A stretch of 64,000 nt of DNA, taken from assembly GCA_023333565.1 (NCBI GenBank), contig JAJKFH010003680.1:806001-870000 (forward strand), written 5' to 3'. The stretch is from Puffinus mauretanicus. Its lineage: Eukaryota; Chordata; Aves; Procellariiformes; Procellariidae. Of the stretch, positions 20,087 through 31,411 are shown in pieces. The notes under the pieces are model-generated. The model was not told the DNA's origin and did not search any database. It worked only from the letters and a program-made list of their open reading frames with translations. How positions within the stretch are numbered: position 1 is the stretch's first letter; each line of letters opens with the position of its first letter. The position numbers were made by a program, and so were the translations under genes.

Positions 20087-21732
20087 CTAACTGAAAATTT
20101 TCTATCTGAACATTTTTCTGTCAGAAAAGAGTGTCTGACTACCAAACTTCCCTGCAGGAACACACTGATTTCTACAGCAACACAAACTGAAAGTCAGTCA
20201 TGAATTTCCTTCAAAGGAAAAATGTTGGCTCTTGCACAGCTCCACCAAAGGCTGCAATTGACCTGTAATATATATATTTGAATTCAGATTGAAACCGCAA
20301 AACACATTTTCTTCATGCGGCGTTACAATGTATAATGCTTTTAGACCATTAGACTATAGCTTGCAAATCTGAATGCAACTTGCATATGATTGACAATTTA
20401 TGCTACCCCAATAATGAACAAAGCCAGAGCTACAATTGTTTTTCTCCCTCCAAACTCAATGAATGTCAGAGGACTTCAGGAGAGAGAACTTTTTTTACTT
20501 TACTGATGCCAAAGAGTTTGCCATTGCCTTCAGAAGAGTAATTTTCTTTTTTTTTTTCAGATACTTGATGAGTAGGAGAAGCCACCTTGCTTCCTGTGTT
20601 AGGGCCTCTAGTACTCCTTAACAGAATTAGTTGCTCTCTACTGTACCTTCATAGATACTGATGTGATTCCTGCAGACTCGTTCTAACCAGGTGATACATC
20701 CTTCTTCTCTAATTTGAGAAATAAAAAAGCAATATTTTTAAACATCTACTCTTGTTAATCTACAACTCAGAAGAGATGGTTAATGAGGGAAGCAAATAAT
20801 TTGACTGAACAGTTAACTTATTCTACTTTCCCGTTTTGTCAAGCTCTGTCTTTGTTCCAAGTGAATCCAGGTAGAAACGATGAGCTAAGCACGTGTGACA
20901 GGGAAGAGTGGTGGTCTCAGTCACCTGCATACCATGAAATGATGGACAGTACATGATCTGGGAGAAGGATTTGCTGCAACATGCCCCCTTCCTTCTCCTT
21001 ACTTTCTTAATGCATTGGCGAGATGCTAAATGGCAGTAATTACCTTTACATTACTTGTGTAGCTACAAAAGCTTGATAATTCCAAGCATGAATAGAGGGC
21101 TTCTTTATAACAGTGGCACTCTGGGGGTACACTGGTTGTTCAGAGATGTCTTCCCGGACCCTCCTGCATTCACGCAATGCATGTCATTGCAATGGCAGGC
21201 ATCCGAAAGTACAGAGGGGTCATTCTAGCATTGTTGGCAACATCAGTTGGCCCAAAGGCAACACAGAAATCCCTCTGTTTCCTCTGCTTCAGTCACTGAG
21301 ACTTCAGTATATCAGACAATGGAATGGATGGGGGCTACAGCAACTGTGAAAGGTGGAAATTGCACCTTCTTGTGTGTATCTCACACATGATCCTGCCAGA
21401 GGACTCTGCCTGTTGTACAGCAGCACAGCCGATCTTTTGCTGTGTGATGTTATGCTCAAGACACAGATGCTGATTAGGCAAATAAATTACTTACCAAATG
21501 CATCAGACAGTTGGGATCTGCCACAGTTTTGCCCCAAAAAGGTAAAAAAAGCCAGTCCCAGCAGAGGGGAAGTGTGAGGACAAATTCAATTTCAGGAGTC
21601 TCGCACTCCGTGTATGAGTGGCTATCTCTGCACTGTGATGCGCTCACCCACAAGCCACTGCAACATGCAGTTTCCATGTTGATTAGCCTATTTGATTCAG
21701 CTCCATCCAGACAAGCCACCAGCTTTCTGACG
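20087..21732. other. Intronic sequence without identifiable element
   Basis: No gene or transposon recognised. Homopolymer T runs occur near 20490 and 20549-20558. Confidence 0.6.
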
Positions 21733-22130
21733 TACGAGGAGAGGCCAAGAGAGCCGGGACTGTTCAGACTGCAGAGGCGAAGGCCTGGGGGAATCTTATC
21801 TATGTGTATAAACACCTGATGAGGGGGAGTAAAGAAAGTGGAGACAGGCTCTTCTTAGTGGTGCTCAATGAACAGATGAGAGGCAACAGGCACAAACTGA
21901 AATACAGGAAATTCCACTTTAACATAAGAAAACATTTTTTTCACCGTGGCCATGGTCAAACAGTGGAACAGGTTGTACAGAGATGCTGTGGAGCTTCCAC
22001 CTGTGGAGATATTCAAGACACGACTGGACACAGCCCTGAGCAACCTGCTGTATCTGACCCTGCTCTGAGCAAGGGGTGAGACTGGATGATCCCCAGAGGT
22101 GCCTTCCAGACTCAACCATGGTGTGATTCC
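21733..22130 (+). mobile_element. Old CR1 LINE 3' end
   Basis: The segment follows the CR1 ORF2 C-terminus in order: TACGAGGAGAGGCCAAGAGA, then CTGTTCAGACTGCAGAGGCG, CATAAGAAAACATTTTTTTC and GTGGAACAGGTTGTACAGAG. It ends with the 3' UTR-like GACTGGATGATCCCCAGAGG and CTTCCAGACTCAACC. Frameshifts and the loss of the exact terminal tail repeats show that it is older than the copies at 6 kb and 30 kb and belongs to a different subfamily. Confidence 0.88.
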
Positions 22131-25100
22131 TCCCACCCATTATCACTGTGCAGGCTAACCAGAGTCATAAAATGCCCTAGTAACAATTGACATGTTAGTG
22201 GATGCTGGGATGAAAGTAAATAAATCAGAAATGTAGTCTTATTAGAGATATGAGAAGAGGAAGGGTTTGATTACATTCAGAGTAGATGACCTTCTATTAC
22301 TAGTGGCAATACTCATGACACGATGCTTGAAGTACTGCTGAATGTGCTTTATGTTTCTCAGGTACATACAGCCTGTGTTTTCTTTGCACTACACACACTG
22401 TGACCTACTGTGCAGTGGGATTTTCTTCATTCTACCTCAGATTGCATTCTCCAATTCATTCCTCCAAAGCAGTGAAAAGTATTCTCTACTCATTTATTTT
22501 TTAACTTAGAAATAAACTATTTCTGACTTGTCATACATTCAATTTATAGGGAAAATGTCATTGTCAATAATCAAACCACCTTTAATTCAGGAAGCCAATG
22601 AGCATATCTACTTTCACTCTCTCCTTTCTCTCCAGATGTCACCTAATGGTTGGATACAATATTAAACACTCAAGGCAGCACTGAAGCACAGGAAAGAAAA
22701 CTATAATTTAATTAAAGGATTGCTACAGCATTTTAACAGACATGTAATTGTTCCCTCACACTTTTGATTTGAAACAATCAGTCTATCCACCATTTATGTC
22801 TCTCTGGCTGGGCTTAAAAAAGAGAACTAGTTAGGTGTACTTACATTACTCTAACTAGTTTAATAATAAGTATGGAGGCCATTGTAAAAGGAAAGTGATC
22901 ATTGTGAAGAACTTAACCATAGTTATTTGAAAGTTTCAGTATTAAAATTAGTCTAAAAAATAACCTTTAATGGCTCTTTCCATCCACGCTAAATGGAAAC
23001 AATATTAATCCTTGCGCCTTGTTTCCAGCTGAAGTCTTCATTTATGCAACTAGTACAGTAGATACTGCACACTGTCTATGTAAGTCAGCTTTGTGCTGGG
23101 AAGTAAAAAGGAGTTAGAAAGGTGCATCCATAGCTAGAGACAAAGCAAAAAGGAACAATCAGTGGACTACTGTGCTAACCCAGGAGTCAGGAAAAAGTGG
23201 AAAGGGATTCCGGACCTCTCGATTTTCATGTGCATGAAACAACAGGTCATCTTCCTAGCTCAGATATCTTTCCTATGTGCTAGGCTAGCTGAAGCTGCTC
23301 TGGAGTTCATCCTCCAGTTTGCGGAGTACATCTGGTACAAGCGATCAGCTAAGCAACTTCCCATAAATTCACCTTACGTAGCAGTGGCACTTCCACAAAC
23401 TCATTCAATCCCAAGTACCTGTGAGAGTTGCAATAAATACCGGCTTTAGTGCAGGTAGTTTTGGGTGTTAAAATGTTCTGTTGAGCAAATCCTGAAGAAA
23501 ACCTGTTCTTTTTTCAGTGTTCTCTGCCCACGCTCTTCAACTTTACAGAGGTCATACCTTCGGTTTCCTCTCTCAAAAAAAAAAAAAAAATCTTTCCGTA
23601 GACCAACCTGGGAATATCCTGATAACCCATTTTAACTAATCGCTTTTCTTCTAGAAATTCCAGATGTGAGTTGGGTTTGGAAAAAATCTCTCTCTATTCA
23701 AAATGTAGAGATACTGCCATCAATAGTGAAAGCATCAAAAGAGGTGCATGCACTTATGTATAGTTAAGGCATAGCACGATACTGTGGGTATCCATGCTCA
23801 AAATAACATAAGAAGAGATAATCTAATTATTTTGTTTGTATGTTGTTGGGAAACTTTTTGAACTATGTGGGTCATCTGAGGAATCACCGTCACTGTGATA
23901 CCTGCCATGGATTGTGCCTGACTTGAGAACAAGAAGACATCACTGTTCTCATATACAGGGCATAAACTGAGCAAAATGGAGTTGGGAAACAGTGTCATTA
24001 GAAAATACATGCTTTGCAAATAACAATAACAACACTAGCAACAATCTTGAGGATTTTTTAAAATGAAACTGAAAGTAGGAAGCAGCCCTAGAAGAGAAGC
24101 TTTTAGAAGATATGGACAGGTATACATTGGGGGAAAGTGTTAAAATGTTACTACCTGACAGAGTTTGGAAAACAGATGATGTTGTCGCAAAGAGAGCTCA
24201 CAAAAGGTTTCTTTCACACACATACCCCTTTTTTTTTCTGCAAATTGTAAAATCCAATCGCAAATACTTAAATGAGATTTTTCTACTCCTAATCTGAAAT
24301 TACAAGTAAGTAGTCTAGTCAGAATAATAAGAAAATGAAACACCAACAAAAGGAAAAAATAATCACAAGATTGAGATGATAAATATTTGCTTGAGGTGTA
24401 GCCAATATCATTTTCATTTGCCTTTAATTTTGGATTTTTACTGTAAAGTCCTAAATCAGACAGATTTCAATCCTCCAATTTATGTGCTTTATTAACAAAA
24501 AAGCCATTTAACACTGTGCTATCCGGAGACGATATCAAACTGACAGCCACAGGCAAAAAAGCCCTTTGATAAATGGCTAAATGGGAACAGGCTGACAGTG
24601 TTTTGATTTGTGGCAGGACTACTTTTCCCTTATCTACTAGGTTATTAAAATCCACATGCCGATGTATTGAAATAACCTTTTAAAGAAGAAGCTGGCCTTG
24701 TGCCTGGCAAAGTTTGACCTTACTTAGACTGTTGCAGCAGTGTGACACAAAATGTCCAGTGACACAGGAGCAGGGACAGAACAGAGCTTCAAATCCCTTT
24801 CCATTCTTTTTCCGTTCTGCAAATCTTCCTGGTCGCTGTATCGAACACAGCCAGGGTCGTTCAGCATACTGTCGCACATGAAAAAGTATGCGGCTCGCTC
24901 AGGCAAAAAGTGAAGTTCCCAGTCTGAAGCATGTAGGTACAGGTTAGATGTGGAAAAGGAAAAAAAATCCCATTTCACTTCAGAAAATGCAACTGTCAAA
25001 GTAAGCAGAACAAAGGTTTAACAGTCATGCTCACTCCTGAGATTTCTTCCTGTTGTTGATGAAAGTCAGGATTTCTCCAGTCCCTCTGTGAATGCAGAAT

Positions 25101-27029
25101 ATAGAAAATCTGATGTCTCGCTGATGGCAAGGGAGGATATTGCAGCGAGAGCCCAAGAGAAGGTTGAAAATAAGCTAACCCACACCCTATTATTTAAGTT
25201 ACTACATCTGTAAAAAGTAGAGTTCAAAGAACGAGCAAATAACCCTGATGGTTCTGTGAATTATTTTTCATACCAGTATATAATTTTCTGTACATTAAGT
25301 AGAATCACGTTCACTACCTGATGAATTCTCTCTGAATTAGAACACAGTAAGACAAAAGGTTTGCCGATTGCCCCATCTTGAAGACTGAATTGATTAGTGC
25401 TGAGTAAGATGACATCATTATATATTTTGAGAACATCTTTTGCCCACCAGAATATTTAAAAAATACATTTTCCGTATACAGATTTTAAAAATTAATACAA
25501 AATACTTCACTTCAGCCCTAAAGCAGTTTATCCTATTTTTTGGATGAGCTGCCTTCTGGAAACAGCTAGTCTAAACTGACTAGTTTAGATTAGATTTCAC
25601 TTAGTTTTAGACAGTTATCCCATCCTCACTGTCCTTCTGGACAGTGCAATGTAAGGCTGTGATTAGCTAGCTAACGCCTAAGAAAGATGTAATTGGAATC
25701 CCAAACAGAGAAAAGCCAGAAGTCTTTTGAGACAGTTTAACTAATACACAGTTTAATACTGTTCAAACACCTCTAATAGAATCCACGCAAAGGTTTTTTT
25801 ATAAAAACCACTGATTTACAGGGAAACTATTTTCTATTAGTAACCTAAATGCACATCCAGCTTCCTGCCATTCATATAGTCTGATCAAAGGCTGCCTTAC
25901 TGTAGTTTCTTCATCCACAAACTACCACAGATTAAGGTTTATGAGACTTGGGCTGAGTTGTCCTTGTTAGTCACAGGCGGATATTGCCAGATCACTGCTA
26001 CATGTAGTCAAACAGGCATTATTTTTCACTCCTCCTCACAGCTCCCTGAAGAACTACTGCTACCTTTTTTATGCTTGCTGGTGCATGTTTGTGTGGGGGA
26101 AGGTGCTCTTCTAAAAGCAACACCTCTACATCAGATCAGGATATAGTATTCTCCAAGGTTAGTCTAAGCCACAGTATATGGTTGACATAAAACAATGTGA
26201 ACAAAGCACTACCACTCAAGTGTTTCAATTAGTGCATCCCATTAAACTAAATAAAATGCCAGCTATGAGACAGCTAAAAAAAAAATTTTAAAAAAAAAAT
26301 TTGATCAAAAAGTTGAGTTTACTAAAATAAGATTTGACAAAAAAAAACCCAAACACCCAAGAAAATCACAATGTTTCCAAAATCTTGAAAATTTCTGTGG
26401 AAGCTCCCATTGTCAAACATTTTAAGAGAAAATTTCTCTATACTTCTCTATTTGCAAAGCTTAGTACCATTGTCATAGTTCATGACAGATGGAAAGAAGC
26501 AGCGAATGTAAACAGAATTGAAAACTGAGGCGGCTATTTTCATTGTCCAAAGTGGCAGAAATGCAAAGAAAAGAAAAACAACATTATTGGTGAAGAACAG
26601 ACATGGATTCTTTCCTAGTCTTAACAACCTTAAGGACTTTAAGACTCACAAAAAGAGCACAAATTAGAAAACCAGTGCATACTTTAAGCAAATATATAAT
26701 ATATAGAAACAATATATACATTTTAAGCAATTAAGTTCCATATCTGTGAAGAAGAATGGAAAGCACAGATTTCTATGTTACTAATCACCTCTGTGGCTGA
26801 CCAGCTGTACCTGTCAGGAGAAGATGGAGGTTTCTGCATACAGCTTTTTCTCTCAACACAGGAAGGAAGTGGTCAAGGTCATCTCACATATGCTTATTAG
26901 TTCGGGATACAGTTAACTTCCTGAAAATCATGCAACTGATACTAAAAAGCACTGGATATAGAATAGTACTTGACATTTTGCATAAACAATGAATGTGAAA
27001 ATTGCAAACTGATACATCAGATAGAGTAA
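22131..27029. other. Intronic sequence with small inverted repeats
   Basis: No gene or transposon recognised. There is a perfect 10-bp inverted repeat at 22825-22860, an 8-bp hairpin at 25570-25589, a 16-A run at 23575-23590 and an A-rich duplicated tract at about 26277-26303. Confidence 0.6.
22825..22860. repeat. 10-bp perfect inverted repeat with 16-nt spacer
   Basis: AACTAGTTAG at 22825-22834 and its reverse complement CTAACTAGTT at 22851-22860 could form a small hairpin. No terminal duplication or transposase-like sequence surrounds it. Confidence 0.7.
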
Positions 27030-27134
27030 GCTCTAGGTGGCCCTGCTTGAGCCGAGGGGTTGGACCAGATGACTTCCATATGTCCCTTCCAACCTCAACC
27101 ATTCTGTGATCCTGTGATTCTGTGACTCTGTGAT
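27030..27134 (+). mobile_element. CR1 LINE terminal 3' fragment
   Basis: About 105 bp of CR1 3' UTR: GGGGTTGGACCAGATGACTT, then GTCCCTTCCAACCTCAACCA, ending in the tail repeats ATTCTGTGATCCTGTGATTC and TGTGACTCTGTGAT. It is severely 5' truncated, and the tail variant (TGTGAT rather than TATGAT) fits an older subfamily. Confidence 0.9.
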
Positions 27135-29855
27135 CAAAGTAGGTTTTTTCTTCTACACCCCCACTCAATGCAATGAATTGTGATTGGCCTGTGAGTACGT
27201 ACTAGTTCAGAATCCATAGATACCTATGGGTTGAAAACACTGCAAAAAAACCTAGTTTCTGTATTAAAAACAGTGTAGCCCCAATGGGTCCTTGTAAAGA
27301 TCAGGCCAATGTGTTCAGTTCATCAACTGGCTGACTGATCCCAAGGACTCGTAGTAAGCACCATTCAGAGCAACCATCCATTCTAACATGGGCTGTGTTG
27401 ACTCTAAGAGTTGAAGGATAGTTGAAACACTGATATTCAAGATTAGGTCAATGGCATTTGTCCAGATTATGCTTCCTCACAACAGTCAAAGGAACTGACA
27501 TAGATTTATTTTTATCTGCTATGCATTCATTTTGTATTTAGTTTTAAATAATGGAATATATAGAAGACGCTCATGGAAAAATGGAAATGAAGTGAGCAAT
27601 TTTTTTAGGATAAATACAACACAAGTGGAATTCCAGGTGTGTGCTTGGTGAATTAATATCTTGCCCCTACACAACTTCTGAGTTAAGTCTTTAAGACTTC
27701 TTTAAAGCAGAAAGAGAAATTGTACTAGCCAGGCAACAGTGACTTGAAGGAGGAACGTGGCTGAAGAATCTCTGACTTCATGGATCCCATGGCTGAAGGT
27801 CTCCTCAAGACGGAACACAATGATAAAAACCTTACCTAAAATTTCGGTGAAGTAATAGATGCCAGGTAGTACTTCCTCTGACGTGGGGACAGGAGTCTTT
27901 TCTCCCTGAACATACATGCATACACAATTTTTGTTCTGTTTTTTGTCCTCTGGTCTGTGTTTTGAAAAAAGAGTTGCCTCTACTTGCTATTCAGAAGAAT
28001 ACTATACAAATGGAAATACATATCTGCCAAGAAGAACTATTGCTTATCTTATCAGTTCTTATTCATGGTTCTTGGTTGAATTTGAGATACAGAAAATATA
28101 TTGATTAGATAAAAATATTTTTTCTGCCACTCAATACAGGAGATGACAGACAGAAAGTGATATTGAGTGCTGACATATGCCAGAAGTACAACGATTACAT
28201 CTGGCAATACGGTGTTTGGGTGACTAGTACTACCTGGCCAGCTGCTTCTTGATATGTTGACTTTTGGCTTAGAGAAGTTGAAATAACCTTCAATGTTATT
28301 TGACATCTGGAAAATCAGAAGCACTGACAGAACCATGAACACTACATTAGGAGTCTGTGAGTTCTCTTTCTAAAATTAACTCAGGCACACAGACTGTTGT
28401 GGAAAATGCTCCAGAAAAAAAAAAAAAAAAAAACCACAAAAGAACAACAACAACAAAAATAGAGTGAAAAATAACTACACCCTACAGCAAAACCTGTGCA
28501 AGATATCCAAGAATTTCATTATAGGGAAGACAAGTAGCAGCTGTAGAGCACTGTAAGCCTATATTTAATGTACACATAGACAACACCAATTCTCTGATGC
28601 CCGCCTCATCACAGAAAAGCACCATATTCAGAATGGAAAGGCAGCTGGTGCTTCCTCCATGGTAACAGGTGGCAATTACTATGGAGACCGATGGTCCCAT
28701 GCTCCCAAATTTGCTTGCTATGATGATTTTGATTTTGTAGGCAGAATGTTTCACCTGTAACAAGCATCGAGTCCATAGGGAAACAGAGCAGAGGTGGCAT
28801 AGCCAGAAACATCCAGGCAGCAGCCTGAAGGTAATACCTGGTAATATCAAAGTGATCACAGGGCAACTGCGAAAACAGAGGAAGCAGATGCAAAGGCAGC
28901 AAATAAACAAAGAGGAAGAGATGGCAGTAAATGCATGACATAGGAGAAAGAGGAAAATGAGAAAGAGGGAAAAATAGGTGTTACTGTGGTCCTAATGAGA
29001 GTACAATAATGGGATCTTGATGGAGAGTCTACATTCCCCAGGGACCGAACTGGGAAAAAATTTCCACCAGACTTTTTCAGGGGCATCAATTTTTTTGCAA
29101 GTTTGTCCTGTTCTTTTTTTTTTCTGAAACTCCTGTCATTTTTACCTTGTTGACAGTTATCTGGGTTATACACCATTATAGAATGTTCTTCTCAGTAAAG
29201 AAGAAAAAATGTATTATGCAGAATCCCCTTTAAACTTGAAGCAAAGACTTCCGTGAATCTTGACATTCTCTATCGTATTTGCTAACCATCAGGTATTTTT
29301 CTCAATTTTTCTTTCAATGCTATCATTACTGAAATTGTGAAAAACTGAAGAATATTTTTTGCTATAGAAATAACAGAATAAAATTTGAAGATTTTCTTTC
29401 CCGATTCCCTCCTTTACTCTCTTGTTTGGTTAATGAGGTGGAGGATAACACAACTGATGAAGAATGAATAGCCGAATGAATTTGTTGAATAGATATAGGG
29501 AATCTAATTTCAATACAGACCATAAAAATAATAGTTGATGTAAGCTTTTGATGTACATTATTCAAGCTAGCCAAAAAGAAATAAAAAAGCAATTTCTAGT
29601 TTTAAAATCCTCTTTTGAATACTGTGTGCCTTCATGGGGAGTATTTGATTTGCGAATGAACTTAAATCTGGATACCAAGATTACACTTACTTTTGCCACT
29701 TTCCAAAAAAAATTATTACATTGCCTCTCCCTTTCTGTTTTACTGGTATTACTTGTCAAATATTTCGTTCATATGCTGGCACTTGAAATAACTTTCCTTG
29801 ATTTTAGTTTGCTAATAAATGCTTTCTTAAAAAAATTCTGAGATTTATGGCTTTT
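27135..29855. other. Intronic sequence without identifiable element
   Basis: A 19-A run at 28415-28433 is followed by an AAC-rich stretch to about 28457. A purine-rich segment lies at about 28887-28977. The open frame at 28482-28910 on the minus strand (142 codons) is the longest non-transposon frame in the window but carries no recognisable motif. Confidence 0.55.
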
Positions 29856-29860
29856 TACCC
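29856..29860. repeat. Left target-site duplication of LTR copy 2 (TACCC)
   Basis: TACCC is repeated at 31323-31327 right after the LTR. Confidence 0.85.
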
Positions 29861-30260
29861 TGTCCTGGTTTTGGCTGGGATGGAGTTGATTTTCTTCCTA
29901 TTAACTGGTATAGTGCTGTGTTTTGGATGTAGTATGAGAATACTGTTGATAACACACTGATGTTTTAGTTGTTGCTAAGTAATGTTTACGCTAGTCAAGG
30001 ACTTTTTATTTTCCTGTGCCCTGCCAGGTGTGCAGGGGGCTGGGAGGACCGTGGCCAGGACGGCTGGCCCAGCTGGCCAAGGGGCTATTCCATACCATAT
30101 GACATCATGCTCAGCATATAAGGCTGGGCGAATAAGAAGGAGGGGGGGATGTTCGGTGTGATGGCGTTTGTCTTCCCAAGTAACCATTATGGGTGACGGA
30201 GCCCTGCTTTCCTGGAGATGGCTGAACACCTGCCTGCCGATGGGAAGTAGTGAATGAATT

Positions 30261-31147
30261 GCAGATGACCACCAAGTTGGGTGGGAGTGTTGATCTGCTG
30301 GGGGGTAGGAAGGCTCTGCAGAGGGACCTGGACAGGCTGGATCGATGGGCCGAGGCCAACTGTATGAGGTTTAACAAGGCCAAGTGCCGGGTCCTGCACT
30401 TCGGCCACAACAACCCCAGGCAATGCTACAGGCTTGGGGAAGAGTGGCTGGAAAGCTGCCCAGAGGAAAAGGACCTGGGGGTGTTGGTTGACAGCCAGCT
30501 GAACATGAGCCGACAGTGTGCCCAGGTGGCCAAGAAGGCCAATGGCATCCTGGCTTGTATCAGAAATAGTGTGGCCAGCAGGAGTAGGGAAGTGATCGCG
30601 CCCCTGTACTCGGCACTGGTGAGGCCGCACCTCGAATCCTGTATTCAGTTTTGGGCCCCTCACTACAAGAAGGACATTGAGGTGCTGGAGCATGTCCAGA
30701 GAAGAGCAACGAAGCTGGTGAAGGGTCTGGACCATAAGTCTTATGAGGAGCAGCTGAGGGAACTGGGGTTGTTTAGCATGGAGAAGAGGAGGCTGAGGGG
30801 AGATCTCATCATGCTCTACAACTATCTGAAAGGAGGTTGTAGCGAGGTGGGTGTTGGTCTCTTCTCCCAAGTAACCAGCAATAGGACGAGAGGAAATGGC
30901 CTCAAGTTGCGCGAAGGGAGGTTTAGATTGGAGATTAGGAGAAATTTCTTTACTGAAAGAGTGGTCAAGCCTTGGATCAGGCTGCCCAGGGAAGTGGTTG
31001 AGTCAGCATCCCTGGAAGTATTTAAAAGACGTGTAGATGAGGTGCTTAGGGACATGGTTTAGTGGGCATGGTGGTGTTGGGTTGACGGTTGGAGTCGATG
31101 ATCTTAGAAGTCTTTTCCAACCTTAATGATTCTATGATTCTATGAAT
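30261..31147 (+). mobile_element. Young CR1 LINE nested in the LTR
   Basis: This is a 5'-truncated CR1 whose sequence is essentially all C-terminal ORF2 plus a short 3' UTR. It ends with AATGATTCTATGATTCTATG. It interrupts the LTR between GTGAATGAATT and ATTCCATGTTTTGC. ATGAATT occurs at both edges (30254-30260 and 31142-31148) and may be a short target duplication, though it overlaps the CR1 tail repeat, so the exact right border is uncertain by a few bases. It must postdate the LTR. Confidence 0.95.
30265..31062 (+). pseudogene. CR1 ORF2 C-terminal fragment, open reading frame
   Basis: The frame is open without a stop for about 265 codons and ends at the normal CR1 ORF2 terminus (EVLRDMV-stop). 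In order one sees [67 protein letters not shown] and [13 protein letters not shown]. These segments lie C-terminal to the reverse transcriptase catalytic FADD motif, which is absent because of the truncation. The frame continues upstream into LTR sequence as far as a GTG at 30250, by chance. Without the endonuclease and the RT core it cannot be an active element. The first in-frame ATG is at 30265, and no promoter of its own is expected. Confidence 0.9.
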
Positions 31148-31322
31148 TCCATGTTTTGCTTTGCTTGCGCGCGCGGCTTTTGCTTTCCCTATTAAACTGT
31201 CTTTATCTCAACCCACAAGTTTTCTCACTTTTACCCTTCTCATTCTCTCCCCCATCCCACCGGGGAGGAGTGAGCGATCGGCTGTGTGGTGCTCAGTTGC
31301 CAGCTGGGGTTAAACCATGACA

Positions 31323-31327
31323 TACCC
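31323..31327. repeat. Right target-site duplication of LTR copy 2 (TACCC)
   Basis: Matches 29856-29860. Confidence 0.85.
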
Positions 31328-31411
31328 ACTCTGCAATATTTTTTTAAATGATTTCATCTTCGTGTTCCCACTGACACATGGTGTCTTTTACTGAGGGTTC
31401 CTCAACTATAG

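Larger units (their letters stand above)
29861..31322 (+). mobile_element. Solo LTR copy 2, interrupted by a nested CR1
   Basis: The LTR starts TGTCCTGGTTTTGGCTGGGA and ends GGGTTAAACCATGACA, keeps the TG...CA termini, and is flanked by TACCC. It keeps a TATA-like CATATAAGG at 30115-30123 and a variant poly(A) signal ATTAAA at 31191-31196. Its LTR parts are 29861-30260 and about 31148-31322. Between them lies a CR1 of about 890 bp, and the LTR resumes exactly where copy 1 continues (TGTTTTGCTTTGC). It is younger in appearance than copy 1. The family resembles LTRs common in bird genomes, and the 5-bp duplication does not by itself fix the retroviral class. Confidence 0.92.

Noticed and set aside
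28415..28457. A-run with AAC repeats as a retrotransposon tail
   Set aside because: The sequence upstream of it shows no LINE or SINE features. It is treated as a simple repeat.
30187..30870. 227-codon minus-strand open frame
   Set aside because: It is the antisense shadow of the CR1 ORF2 frame at 30265-31062.
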